In this document: positions 42,823 through 56,204 of the stretch, piece after piece
How positions within the stretch are numbered: position 1 is the stretch's first letter
How the letters are laid out: every line of letters begins with the position of its first letter
Assembly (NCBI RefSeq): GCF_000972845.2
Contig: NC_040032.1
Span: 12,780,002 to 12,844,001, forward strand
Direction of reading: 5' to 3'
Length of the DNA: 64,000 nucleotides
Source: Larimichthys crocea
Lineage: Eukaryota > Chordata > Actinopteri > Sciaenidae
The notes under the pieces: generated by a model
What the model saw: only the letters and a program-made list of their open reading frames with translations
The model's database searches: none
Told to the model about the DNA's origin: nothing
Program-made: the position numbers and the translations under genes

Positions 42823-42957
42823 CGGCGGTTCTCAAACGTTTTTGCCACAAGGCATACCATTTATAAAAACAAGTATTTCCAAGGCAGACCTTCACATGTG
42901 ATTATAGCTATAAATCATCATAAATAATTACAAGGCACACAAGTCTGAGAACCACCG
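42823..42957. mobile_element. miniature hAT-type element with target-site duplication
   Basis: A 135-bp element has terminal inverted repeats cggcggttctcaaac and, inverted, cggtggttctcagac (13 of 15 match). The flanks are gtctaact (42815-42822) and gtctagct (42958-42965), a 7-of-8 match to an 8-bp duplication as hAT transposases make. The GGTTCTCAA ends are typical of Charlie-like hAT elements. There is no coding capacity, so it is non-autonomous. Confidence 0.75.
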
Positions 42958-45591
42958 GTCTAGCTAGAATGCAGTCACTGTGATATAAATGCCAAACGTG
43001 AAATAAGCATAGGGAGAAAGTGGAAATCTTACGACGATCACATCATGACATGCTTAGATTCTGCATGGCATATGCTGACTGCATCCTTTTTATGAGCAGG
43101 ACAGGAGAGAGCAGAAAAAAAGGGGTGAAGAAGAGGAGAGAATCAGACGGATGAGACACAGAGTTAACACGGTTTGTCACAGTTCAAAAGGAGCCCCTGT
43201 CACACAACCGAAGCAGAAGCTGATGAGAGCAGGGTCGGTCAGTTGTGATGGCCGCTTCGTCAATGTCAGAACTCTCGCTGGAGTCTGCTGGAAATAAAAG
43301 TATTAAAGTTGAATGAGAACATTTTGTTTCTTTTGTTTTCCAGCTGTCAAAGTCACACACCTGATTGGATAGTTGCTATATTATAACAGCAGCTATGATC
43401 GTCACAGTGTGTTCTACGTAGAAACCAACAGCCACAAAGCTCGTGCAAACTAATCATAGAAAACCATATAATTATGTCTCTGCTGCAGTTGGATTGTAGT
43501 AAATCTGTAACATGCACAGCATATGCCCATTTAAAGGCTGCTACTTGGCCACATATAAAACTCTCTCTGTGTCTTTATGTGCTCGTGTTACTCAGAGAGA
43601 GATTTAGGTGACTGCTCTCTTCTGCCAGCAGTTTAAACTGCCGGCCAGAAGCTCGACCACTGATCGTGAGATAGATCTGTGCATCCACCACCAGCCCCTT
43701 AAAGCGTCATCATGTGACTTTTATACCATGAATTAACAGATTTTAAGTCATTTTTTAATCTACTCTGACGTGTGCTTCTGTCATTTTTCTGATCTCTTGC
43801 AAGAACTACGTAGTTCTCTGCACGCCACCAACTATTTCACTTATTTTGGTGAAACTAGATCATATTTTATGGAAAAAAGTTTTTTTCTGGAGTGTCGTGA
43901 CGGACAGTAAAATAAATTGCTGCCAACTATAGCTACTGTTAACTCATTATAGATGAGTTTGTTAGCCAAGCTGCACAGGACTGTGACCTCAGAGCACAGA
44001 GGGAGTGTTAGTGTTTGTACCACAGGCATTTTGGACCGCTAGCACGCGGGGGGAATGTTGACAGAGGAGCAGAGCTGGTGTCGCGCCAGAACCGGAGCTG
44101 GGCACGCGGGCAATGTAACTGGGCCCAGCTGCCTCTATGGACATAATGACAGAGGCGAAAAGGAGAGTGAGCGAGCAAGAGGCCGTTGACCAGAACAAAT
44201 TTGGGACTGACTTTTACTCGTTGGTGAGAGATTGGTGAAATAAAAGACTGAAAGACAGACGGCGAGCCGGGCTTCTTGTTGTTGTAAAACTGGACAATTG
44301 TACACATGTATTTCTTATGATTACATTACTACTACTACTTACTAACCAGCAAATATTACCCACTAGTCCGACAGTGATACTGCACTCTCAAACTGACTCT
44401 CAAAAATACCAATTTCTCCACAATGCTTGCTTTCATACAACACAATAAGTGCCTACATACAATGCACTGCCCTTCCAAGCGAATACTCACTGTAATACAT
44501 GAACCAAAGGGGGAAAAATACATCTGCACTTGACCTCATGTCCATATTATGTGCAAGAAATGGGCACTGCAGAGTCTAGAAAGACCATTTAAACATTTAA
44601 TTTCCGGTGTCACACTCCCGATGAGACGCAAAGCAGATGGAACTGAAGCAGACGCCATAATTCAACCATTTTTAGACAAAGAAATATTTGGTCTGTGATG
44701 CGACGAGATAACACTGAACAGTGACTCTTCAAAATGCATTTCATTCCTCGCAGAAGCCATCACACACACACACATCCAGTCGTGTATTATATTCTAAAGA
44801 GTGCCTGCTATTGTGAACATCCCTTGCAAACAGTGTATATAATGGATAAACAATCTATAATATAAAGCCTTATTTTGGATGGACACAGCCAGTGTTGTTT
44901 CATTTTTTATTGCTAGGATGCCAAAAGCTTATTTTGTGAGTGTGTGTGTGTGTGTGTTTGAGTGTGTGTGGTTGTGTGTCAGTGTGTGACCCCTCAGTCC
45001 AGATCACTCCAGGATAATAATGCCCCTTAGAAGCTGTGAGGCCTGATATCACCCTTCTCGGCAGTGATAGCTATCATTGTTGCTAATACAGCCGCAGAGT
45101 ATGAAACCACACACGGACACACACACACATGTACACACACAACACGAGGATGGATACTTCCTTCACTTCCCTGATCTCATCTTCTGCTTTAATGAAAACC
45201 AGGTAGATTCAACACCCTAGTCCAGTCACATCAGCAGCCTGTCTGCGCTGAGCCAAGACCCTCCACACTTTCGCTTTTTTCCCTCCCCGAAGCAGACTGT
45301 CTATCTGCCCGTCTGTCTGTCTGTCTCCCTCTGTTCAGCTGATGATTCATGACTGCTGATCGATGGCAGCTCCCGTGTCATTTCTAACAACTGTTAACTT
45401 GTGATTATTTTGCTGACACCTGACAGGAGGCGGGCCCCCGGGGAGGAGGAATTTGGACACGGAAGATCATGAAGGATGCTCGCTGCCTCCCACATGAAAA
45501 AGCCAAGAACAAAGCTGACAGTATGCCCCAGACAAAGCCAAATGTTTGACTTCACACTCCTACTGAGCAAGTCTGTGTGTGTAATGTGTGT

Positions 45592-45686
45592 ATAATATAT
45601 ATATATATTATATATATATATATATTATATATTATATATATATATAATATATATATATATAATAATATATATAATATATATATATT
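45592..45686. repeat. (AT)n low-complexity tract
   Basis: About 95 bases made only of A and T in interrupted AT units, self-complementary, directly 5' of the LINE remnant. Confidence 0.95.
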
Positions 45687-45714
45687 CATAGAGTTGCACA
45701 AATTATGTGTTTGC

Positions 45715-46545
45715 CTCATCAGCGACAGCAATGAGTTGGACTACAGGGAGGAGGACCAGCACCTGGTGACTTGGTGCACCAATAACAACTTCAGCCATCA
45801 ACACTAAAAAGACCAAACACCAAAAAGAGATCATAGTGGATCACTGGTGCACATCCCTATCTGTATCAACAGGACAGCGTGGAGTGTGTCTCCAGCTTCC
45901 ACGTATCTGAGGATCTCTCTCAGGCTCACCAGCAGCTTTTTTCCCCATCAGCTGTCACCTTGCACCTTTCTTTCCCCCCTCCTTGCCACCATATCTTCCA
46001 TGGAACAAACTGTTTTTCTTCTCCTGTTTGCACATTTACCTGCACTATTTATGCTCAGTACACAGTGTATTTTGAAGCTACATAGTAGCATATTCATATG
46101 CTTTCTTTCCTGTACATATCCAACCTGTAGTTTACTCCAATCTAGCAGTTTATTCTGTGTGTGTCTACACCTGTCTAGTTTCATTTTATTACTTGTTCTT
46201 ATACCCGCACTGTATAATTACACTTACACCTGCAATTTCCGACTATAACTACTGCACAAGATATATATAGTGACATCCATCTCATTCTATTGAAACTGGT
46301 AATATTGTTCATTGTATACAATATATCTTTGCCTAAATAACCTGTGCGAGATAATTACTACACTTATACCTGCAATTACAGAGTGTAACTGCTGCACATG
46401 CTGTATATGTCTTCTTGTATTCACATACATGTCTCCACACTTATTTATATATCCCTATACATACATGTATGTACAGACTCTAGTTAGATGTTAAATTGCA
46501 TTTCAGTGTCTCAGTAGTCAGTATTCAGTTTCATCAACCTTATAT
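45715..46545 (+). mobile_element. decayed Rex1/L2-like LINE remnant (reverse transcriptase end plus 3' part)
   Basis: One frame reads LDYREEDQHLVTWCTNNN, resembling the YREEV..L..WC..NNL motif of fish non-LTR reverse transcriptases. It is followed, after frameshifts, by KEIIVDH, HIPICIN and ECVSSFHVSEDLS, matching the usual KELIVDF, APIYING and ERVSSFKFLGVHISEDL motifs in order. The downstream A/T-rich part with repeated 'actgctgcac' motifs looks like a LINE 3' region. Stops and frameshifts make it inactive. Ends are approximate. Confidence 0.6.
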
Positions 46546-47983
46546 GAATGATATTATTTCACCTTGTGGAGGTCTCATTAAAGCCATCAATTCGTATCAT
46601 TTATTATGGCTGTGTTTCATTTAGTTTCAGTTGTGAAGCTGTGCATGCTGGTTTTAGTTATACCTGTGATTTTCCTACTGTAACAAGTCAAAATGTCTGC
46701 TGTGATGCTTTTGGATCATTAAGTCCCATAGTTGATACATTCACAGCACTGAATTCATCATACTAACCTACCCTATTATTACATTTCCAGCGTCAGGGTG
46801 TTTACTGACGAGGTTTTATTTCTTTTTCCTCCTGCTGTAGACTCATACTGTCGTACAGTTTCCTGCAACATTTCTGCCGGCTTTTATATTCAATTATGTA
46901 AATCAGTTTTCTTAGCTTGTCATCTTGATTTTATTGTTTCTTTGCTTGTGTTTTGCTTTGTTCTGTTTTGTTTTGCGATGAAATGTTTTTATATTCCCCC
47001 CACGGGATAGGCTCATCTGCACAAATTAACAAGTTGCATAGCTTCTGTGGGGTTTTTTCTTTTCTCGTTATATTTTTTTCATTACACCATTTCTTTTTTT
47101 TTTATATCACTATAATTCTATGTTTTATCACTCAGCGATTAAACAAAAATGAAATACACATGTGCTACAGCCAGAAACCGTGTAGAGAGTAGGTAATGAA
47201 CGGGCCTATAAACCAGCATCACTATGGCATTTTACTTTAAATACAAGCAGAGCAAATGATATGCATATCTTGAAGTAATGATAGCACTTAAAAACTACAT
47301 ATAATAGCCGCATTCAGCCTTTTAAACCATTTGCTGTGTACATGCACATCCTGTCTCAGTTGAGTTTCTGAATTCAACAAAACACACGGTGTAGACCTTG
47401 GACAGTATACGCCAAAATCCTCTTAATTAAAAATAAAAACATAACTAAGGCTTTGTAGGGTTTTAATCATCAAGGCTGTCAATCTGTGCAGCTTCACCAC
47501 AAAAAAAAAACAGAGTTGCTTTGTAACACACAATTGTTTTAATGGCTTCAATCTCCACAGAAGTCCCGCAGAGCGGTGCTATTAATTCTGATACATCTAA
47601 GCTATTAAGAAACTACTGTTCATTCAACAGAGTTCCCCATTGCCATTGTTGAGCAACTGCACTCCACTGCACTACAATTTTTGGCCAAGAGCATTAAGAG
47701 GCCAAAGCTTATACCGGCCACAAAAGAAACAGCAAATAAATAAAAGCCCAGGCAAGGACTAGGTGTTGAAAACAACAAGAAGCACAGCTCAAGGTCCCTT
47801 TACTTCAGACGGATGCAATTAAGCTTCCATTTAGAGGGATGACAAATTGATCGGAGCAGAGAAGTCACAGCCTGCATTAAAATCAGCAACTAAACACTGC
47901 TAATGTGATGCTCCGTCTCTTGCCAACTTTCACACATCCTTTCCTAACACTTACACACTTACACAGACTGGGCACTGTATTCT

Positions 47984-48031
47984 AGCCGTACATATCCGGT
48001 ATATCTCTGGATATACTGGATATGTACGGCT
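47984..48031. repeat. near-perfect inverted repeat (22-bp arms, 3-base loop)
   Basis: The left arm is 47984-48005 and the right arm 48009-48031. They pair throughout except one position, a G-T pair in the plus-strand orientation. The loop is tct. Confidence 0.9.
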
Positions 48032-51000
48032 GCTTTTTAGTAAGGAAAAAAATACTCTGAGTATTTCCCGGTAACAGCGGTGAAGAAAGTGTAGCTTTGC
48101 ATTGTTTTGCAGACAGAAGTTGGGGCCAGGGGAGGTGCTGAGTTGGGAGTCTCACGTCGTTAGGGCTTGAAATAATGATGACAAAATCTCTGAGCAGAAA
48201 TGATTTGATTAGTGCTTTCAGGTCTAAAAAGGAACCTGGATGCGTACCAAATGACTGTGGAGAGGGAAGGTGCGACAGAGCTCTTAATTGCTGGAACTGC
48301 ACCTAGAGACTTGATGATTTGTGACATCTTATCCGGTGCTCTGCGCTAACACTAATAACTGTTAATTAACTGTAGCAAGGATGCCGGAGAGGAGGAAGCA
48401 AAGGGAGGGGAGGAGGGGCACGCACACTCGCACACATACACATACATGGCCTCGTGTGTTCTCTAGATTAAAGGAAAAAAACATCTCCAGGGACGTATGA
48501 GATGGAGCGAAGATGTTGTAGAGGTCAGGGGGCTTTGCTGTTCTGTAATGCTAATGGGCACGATGGAGCCACACTGCTATCAAATGAGAGAAATAACAGC
48601 GATGGCGTTATTGTTTTCAGATTGATCCGGCTGTGTAAATCTGTTAGCCCCTAATTGGTCCACGAAGACGGGAAAACAAAGTCAATGTTCCGTTCCAAGG
48701 CCAGCTTCAATTTCCAAAGCAGATGTTCACAGATGTCGTTTTTGTCATCGGGAAGCGTCGGCATCTGCAATCAAGCTCTTTAGTGCGATGACAGGGGAAC
48801 GCATGTGTTCAGTAGTATCCTCATTAAAAGCAAAGTGCCTGATATGGCCTCTCTCTCTCCCCTCTTGTGTGGCTGCATGCATGTAGAGAGCTATGGAACC
48901 ATCCTCCACCGGAAACAGCACTGACATGCGCAGCTCTGTGTAATGTCATATTGAAAGCCGGGCCGTACTCAGAGTGATTAATGAGAAATCATACAGGGGG
49001 CCTCACGGGTCTGAATGCTTGATGGATCATTCTTACGTTCAGGCATTAACACAAATCCATTAGTCGACATGCCCATAAACGGCTAATGATGTCTGGATCA
49101 GACGACATGCAGATGTAACTTTCTCCTGACTCACTCTCCTCTCAAGACGTTTACGTTTATTGGCTTTTCTGTTCAAATATGTTTAAAAAAAAGTGAATTG
49201 AAATCATAATAATACAGAAATTGCAGAACATGCTATTGCGAGCCGATGCTAATAGTGCTAAATACTGTTCACAGCTGCCTAATGACCCATTCGGTTCATT
49301 CTAACTTAATAGGTCTTTATCTTTATTAAGTGGAGCCAAATTATTGCTTTATTAAAAATGTTTAATTAATAATTTTTGAGGCACATTTTCCATTTTTTGA
49401 CCTCTAGTTGTGCAGCTTCCATCTTTAAAACCTGCGTTGCCTCGCTGCAGTCAAGAGTTTACCCTGTACTCGTACAATCCAAAGTGTGTAGACTACTAAG
49501 TGTCAGGTTCTTTAGGAGTGATGTTGAAAGCTGATTCTCTATTTTCTTCCCTATCTAAACAGCTGTCATGTTTCATGAATCCAGCGATGCCCTCGCCTGG
49601 AGAGCCAGAGCTGTCTTGACAAACAAACACGCGTCTCCTCCGTTATTACTGCGTTTCCATCCCATCCTCCAGCGCTTACTGCTCTGGTGACAGCGACACA
49701 AAGAGACACGAAGAGCGTGGCCCTGGAGTAGATAAACAAAGAATGCCATCGCATGTCACTCCTGCTCGGACTGACGCACTGGCTGAAAATTGAGGGAGTT
49801 GGAGGGGTGGCTGGGAGACATAAACACACACATATGTGCGAATGCACCACACACACACACACAAAGGCATGGCTCCAGTAATAGCTTTTCATTTGTCCGT
49901 GACATGCCTCGGTCAAGCCATCGCCTTCAGATGTCCTGTGTTAAATACATAGGGCAAACAAGGTTACACATTCTGATAGGCACATTCACATTTTCAATTG
50001 AGACCTCTACAGTCTATTAAGCTCCAGGATACAGTGTGGCCTGGAGAGACAAAGAATGCCGTAAGACAGGAAATGGAGCAAATAGACTGACAAGTTGGCA
50101 AGTCGCTCATTGTTATTTTACTGGGCCCTCTGTGTGGGCTTGTCACTGCGAAGGACATGGAAGCTCACGCGGCTGTCTGCTAATCAGAAGAGGGCACACT
50201 GCATGTGTTGTTCGGTTCTGCGGTGCCTCACTTCTATCACACATCAAGGCGAGACCCTGGAGCGTCGTTTGAGCTACGCAGGTGGGCAGCAATTCTGCTT
50301 CCCACGTCTCAAATTTGACAACACAAGTGCTTCAGGGCCTTTCAAAGAATTTGATTTGCGGATACTGTCAGTGTTTCACCAACAATAGCAGATAAGCCAT
50401 GTGATGAATGGAATGTGCCTTTAAAGATTACGAGCCAAGAAATGTTTTTTTTCCAAGGAACGCTGCACATGACAGTTGTGTTTACATAAAATCTAATTTC
50501 CTTGAAACATGATTATGACAGGTCTTTCTGCTGGAGTGTGATCTGGAGTGTTTGTACACTGTGTTGAACAACTTGCTGGCATGTGTCGCTTTCATTTTTG
50601 AGATCAGGCTGACGTTTTGACAGATGAGCGGCGCTGTTAAGCAGCCCCGTCTGCCAACCAAGGAACTCGGAGAGATGGGGAGATTATTCCTCACAAAGCC
50701 AATTAGAGAAGTTTAATGAAGATAGGCTACATCTATCCTCCTCTCCGTGCTTTTGACAAGGGGCTCTAATTTAAAGGAGGAGACGTCAATTTGGCTGAAA
50801 GGCGTCTATCAAAGAAATAATAGATTTTGTGGAGTAAAAGAATGTTAACACATTCTTTCTCTGTTGTCTTTGTATCAAATGTCAGAGTTATGAGGAACAT
50901 ATTGATGACATTGTCTACATTCCATTAAATGTCACTGCAAACGCCCCAATGATTGCGCCCATGTAATGTTACATTGATCTACACAAGCTTTCCTTTTTCC

Positions 51001-54000
51001 AGCTGTACTCCAGGATATATCCAAAGTCCAAAGAGTCCTTTTTGTTGGGAGCAGCCAAAGTAAAGACTGGCTGTCTTGCTTCTGTTTTTCTCCCAGGCAG
51101 TGTCTTTCAGGAGTGAAGGACAACTGTGACAAAACCGAAGAGAAGCAGCCAGATGTGCTCTCATTGTTCAAGAACTGAAAAAAAAAAATCCAAGGTAAGA
51201 AATCTGAAGAGGGTTTGTGTCGGAGGGGAGGGCTTCACTAGTCAATCTTCCTCCCTGTCTCATCTCCAGCCTCTCTTTTCCTTTCATGATGTCTATGGTG
51301 TGTGACCTCTTGGTAAGAAGGTTGACCCCAGTCTTACTTATAGGCCTGACACCCACTGACAGACGACTAACCCTCGAAAAGGTCAGGGCAGACGAGGCTG
51401 GGAACACCTGCTACCCAACAGGACTAACACTTCCTTTAAGTGCTCAGAAGAACTGTGGGAGCGGGGATCGAGTTATTGTGGACAGGCAGGAACACCGGAG
51501 TGCAAAACAAAGTTGTTGTCAGTCCAAAGAAGTTGAAAGCAGCAGTTTGGAAGGAAAACACAGAGATGGAAATTCCTTCACTGAGCCAGCGGGAGATAAT
51601 ACTGGGGGAGGTCGTGGGGGTCAATTGAGCAACGCCTGGTGTGCTTCCAGCAGTTCGACATCTTGTAGTATCAATACTGATGATGGAGATATTTCTGAAA
51701 GTTCTATCTAAATCAAGAATTTTATTTCTGGATCTAAAACAATTCTTCTAAACTGACAGCTTGTTGACCTATTCTAGCTCTTAATGCTCAGTTAGGTCAT
51801 CACATCCCTCAGCAGGATCTGGTCAGCCAACATTCATTGCTCTATCATCCCCTGTCTATTTATATAAATGGTTTATGTGGCAAAGGATATAAGCGGCAGG
51901 CTTTGAAATATTCTTGGGTTTAGAGAATCAATGTCCCAAGGTTGGGTACACAAGAAGTAAACCAGACACAGCTAAAACTACAACCAAAATGAATGGATGA
52001 TGTACTGCATTGGTACTAATCTGTGTTCCTGTTAGTATAAAACTGAACTCGGGGAAAAATACTATGAGCTTAAAGGAAAAGCCACACATTCCATGCTAAC
52101 ATGCCAGCTTATATCTGGCTCAACGCAGGCACAAGTTTCTAATCTTCAAAAGCCGGTTTTATAAGTGCGTAATGAGTGAGACCACAATAGAAAAACAAAC
52201 CATTTATTTTCCTCCCCCGGAGAGTAAGTGGAACCATATGCAACAGTGCAGAGCCAGATCCCAACATCTGGGCGGCATGGGAGAATCAAAGCCAAGTAGT
52301 GCTGCGGACCCCAGTGAACCACAGTAACCTTTGCCTGCCCTGACAGAACTTTACTCAATGGAAAAACAGGTTGGAACCATGTTCTCCTGAGCGTCTGAGT
52401 TTCCCCTCGCCTTTTTTCAGCATAATTGCTAATCAAAAGGGGACTGTCGGCAAAGCTCCGGGCACGGTCCACAGCAGTAATCATTGGCAGCTGGGAGTCT
52501 GACTTGCATAAAAACAGCTGGAACGGACCACGCCAAATTCCGGGGAAACTGTTTCTTTAATATTGGGGTCGAGGTCACAGACAGTGTCATCCTGGAAGGG
52601 GATTTGTACTGATGGACTATGGCATATCTTTAGGTGGATACTATAGGATGGTACCATGCGAGCGCACAAACAAAAGATATGTGTTTACTGGTTTGTTTGA
52701 CTGCTAAACATGATTCAGCTGGCAGAGCCATGAGAGACTTTGTTTCTGTTCTGAATACAAAACAGGGTGATGAAATCTCCTGATTAACAACACTCAGGCA
52801 AAGCTCGGTTTAGTAGCCTTTAGCTAGTCTGCATTACTCTCCAGCCAACAACAAAGAAACATTCTTATCAGACTAAGCAGGCTGAGGTTACGAAGCTGCA
52901 CCACCTGAGGGCTATGTGTTTTAGCTGGGGATTTAACGTCTTACCCTAAGCCACTCTCATACTCCATACCTCCCCTTCCTCCCTTGGATCACATTCAGCC
53001 ACCAAACAAACAGACGGGAAATGGCTGTGGAGACAATAAAAAAAAAACTTTTACAAGATCAACTATTTTAGGTTTATTAACTACAAACAATATCTTTCTT
53101 TGGAACGGTTCAGCTGCAGAGTTTATGATCTATGATTGCAAAGATGAACGCTCACAAAGGACAGATTTCGTGCATGCCCCGGAGGTGCAATCATGTATTT
53201 TAATACTCAACAAAGATAAGATTGAGCAGTGAGCATACTAGTCCTCTGGGAGGGGATGAGGGGTGGAGCCACCTCCCTTATGTCCAAACACATTATGCCA
53301 GAAGGGTTGTGGCCATGCTAATTTATTCCTGAGTGGTCCTTAGGGAGCGAGACTAGTCAAAAAGACCCTGTCAGCCCCTCCCCTCAGTGGGTACCACAGT
53401 CTGGAGGCAGAACCTCCCCAGAGAGGTGGGCCCTGCAGGCATATTCTAGAGAGTAATAATGCCACTGTCAGCTGTCTGGGCACCTTGAGAGCTTAAGCCC
53501 ACTGCAGATAAGGTTGGAACAGCAGTGTGGCATGACTTGACACATGACATAATCCATGTTAAGGTGGGGTTAAGGCTGCAAATGGAGGATGGATGCCTGT
53601 CTCTGTCCTTCCATTTCCTCTTACCACTGCCGACTGTGTAATGGCCCCTACACTGTATAGCTTCTAATCCTGGGAGTGAGATAGTTCCTCATTACAGCAG
53701 CCCTTGGAGGGAGCTGCTGGCTTGTCAACATGGAGCCAAAGAGGAGGCAGGCTGTTTGCTCCATTCAGCTGCACTAGAATAATGTCAAATGAACTGACTG
53801 CTGGGAGCCTATGAGACACCCAAGGAACCACTTTATCTTCTTCATTAAAACCAGTTTAGAGAGCAAGTGGGGAGGAAGAAGAAAAAAAAAAAATCCATTT
53901 TCCTTAAAAGTCTCCAGAACAGACGGAACAAAATTAATTGCACCATTAAGCCCCCAATAGACGATGTTGGTGTGGTTTTCCTTCACAGATGCATGCATGC

Positions 54001-54984
54001 CTACACGCAGCTTTTAAAAACGCAATTATGGAAGCATTTTTCATAAAAATAAAGTTTGATTTAATGGGCAATAAGCACAGGTACAACTGCATTACTCTAA
54101 AAGAACAGAGGTTTTTTTTGTGCTCTTGTGTCTGAAAATGGCTATTTTTTTTTTCTAAGAGTAGGAGTTGGCTCATTACAGGTACAGTACATCCATATCA
54201 CCTTATCTCGATATAACGATTTTCAGAATCATTTGGAGAGTCTGTGATTTATGAACAATTGTCTATGTGCAAGATGTGAGTGATGTCAGCAGATTGGTTT
54301 GCAAAAAGCCTTCACATTACCTATAATGTACTCTTAAACAGTCATGCTTGTTTGCCTTTGGCTAGTATTTAATGGGCTTTCATCTGGCAGCTAATTGCTA
54401 CTACTACAATACTGACTCACTCGTCCACTGTGTCCTGATGAAAGAAAAGCGAGCTGCATTCACTGTGAACCGCTGGGAGAGGTCAAAGGTAATGCGACAC
54501 AAAGCTTGTCCCCATTAATGTAACCAGTGATCCATTTTTTTTTTCCCACTTTTCGCATGTGCACTCGATAATATTAGACGCAGCGCGGTGAGAACATTGG
54601 CGCATGTTGGGAATGCAGCGGGAGAGAGCGATTACTCGGGGATCAACCAGCAGCTTGAAGGAGGGACTAACCTACAGCAGCATTTCCCTGTACGCTAACG
54701 TGGTGGGTTCTGGAGAGAGCATCACATCTTGCACCAGGAAACCTTTGCTGCAGAATTATGTCAATCGATGGACCTTTCTGATCGGAGCTTAGTACCCTGG
54801 TGCCTCACCACTAAGAAAACACATCTTCCCCCTTTCATTGTCTTCCCCAATCCTCAAACCTCCCCCAGTCCCATCGCTATAAGCCATGTGCACCCCTTGA
54901 CCAGAATCCCAGCTTGTGATCTGAGGGAGACTGAATCATGCTGAAAGATTAAAAGGAGATGTAGAGGGGGGCTTGGGGTTTTAT

Positions 54985-55003
54985 ATGTGTGTGTGTGTGT
55001 GTA
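54985..55003. repeat. (GT)n microsatellite
   Basis: Short GT run followed by TATATG and a seven-G run. Confidence 0.85.
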
Positions 55004-55135
55004 TATGTGGGGGGGCCACAATAGCAGTAGCTCCCCAGGCCATTAGCGCAGGGCCCCAGGACACGGTGGTATTGTAGGCCCCTGCAGAGGAGAGCTCAGC
55101 TGGAGCTTCACATCTCACTACCTCACAGCCAAGAA

Positions 55136-55202
55136 CCCCCCCCCCCATTAGAGTAGATAAGGTTCCTATCGGCAAGCACACACACACACACACACACACA
55201 CT
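55136..55202. repeat. C-run and (CA)n microsatellite
   Basis: Eleven consecutive C at 55136-55146, then a CA run at 55177-55202. Confidence 0.9.
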
Positions 55203-55756
55203 CATGTTCAAGTGTATGTGTGAGCCACACAGAGTAATGTCTTTGCCAGGACTCATGGGGTGGCTGCAGACACACTTCAGTATCTGGGGTTGTTGTGGTT
55301 GTTTTGTCAACAGTTTCACTTTCTTTGTGAGCATTGTTTGTGATTTATAGCCAGCAGCAAAAGAGAAATATTAAACAGAGTCGTATTGATTTTTTTCACC
55401 GTCTATGTGCGTCATAACTTTTTCCTAGTTCCACACAAAATGTGAAAATTAATACAAACTGTAAAGTGACTTCGATTTGAACCCTACTGTCGCTTGTTAT
55501 TGCTTGCTTTTTTTCATAAGCAACCCCACTGGCAGCCTAAACTAAAAAAGCATTTGGGGAATCATAAAAGATGCTATTATAATGGATTTTGACCACAGAT
55601 TTTTCCCTCTGTCTTAGCCAGACTTGGGGGAATACAACAATTATGAAAATACTGTATGGGCCTGTGTTTTTTATTTTATTTTTTTAAATATAGTTTCAAT
55701 AGACAGCACTTCTTCAGGAAGAAAAATGCCCCATTCCTCCTCCTCCTTTACCTTTA

Positions 55757-55800
55757 CTGTCTCCCTCCTTCCCTCCCTCCTTCCCTCCCTCCCTTTCTTC
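55757..55800. repeat. (CCTT/CCCT)n pyrimidine tract
   Basis: Interrupted CCTT-type pyrimidine tract. Confidence 0.85.
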
Positions 55801-56204
55801 CTCTCCAGCCCTCGTCGAATCCTTCCCATGGCCTGGTGCGCTCCTTTAATGAGTAGCTGGAAATGACAGCTTTAATCACCGCCTGTGGCCACGGCGAAGG
55901 GCCCGTTAATGATAGAAAAGAACAGAGGGCCATTTGCATCAATCAGTCCTAAATCACTTTTTATGATAATGCAGTAGAGAGGGAGGAGAGGCTACCCAGA
56001 TGACTCCTGCATGATGATGATGATGAGGCACTCCCCACCCCTATACCCATGGAGGTTTCTTAAAGGGATACACCAGCAGGTCTTAGACTGTTCAGCGTGC
56101 TCTGGCCGGCCTATCATGTCACACACATGTACAGTATGGGGAAGATACTAATTCACCAAAATGCCAAAGAAGACAGCTTAAGTCTAGACTAGAGGGCTCT
56201 ATTT

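Noticed and set aside
43195..43292. Possible minus-strand exon after a good-looking acceptor (ttatttccag), reading ADSSESSDIDEAA
   Set aside because: Serine/acid-rich like AUTS2 upstream segments, but no acceptable donor follows before the stop and the residues do not align with DSDSESASGES.
51217..51711. 164-codon plus-strand open frame
   Set aside because: No recognisable domain and no splice or promoter context; compatible with chance in 35 kb of intron.
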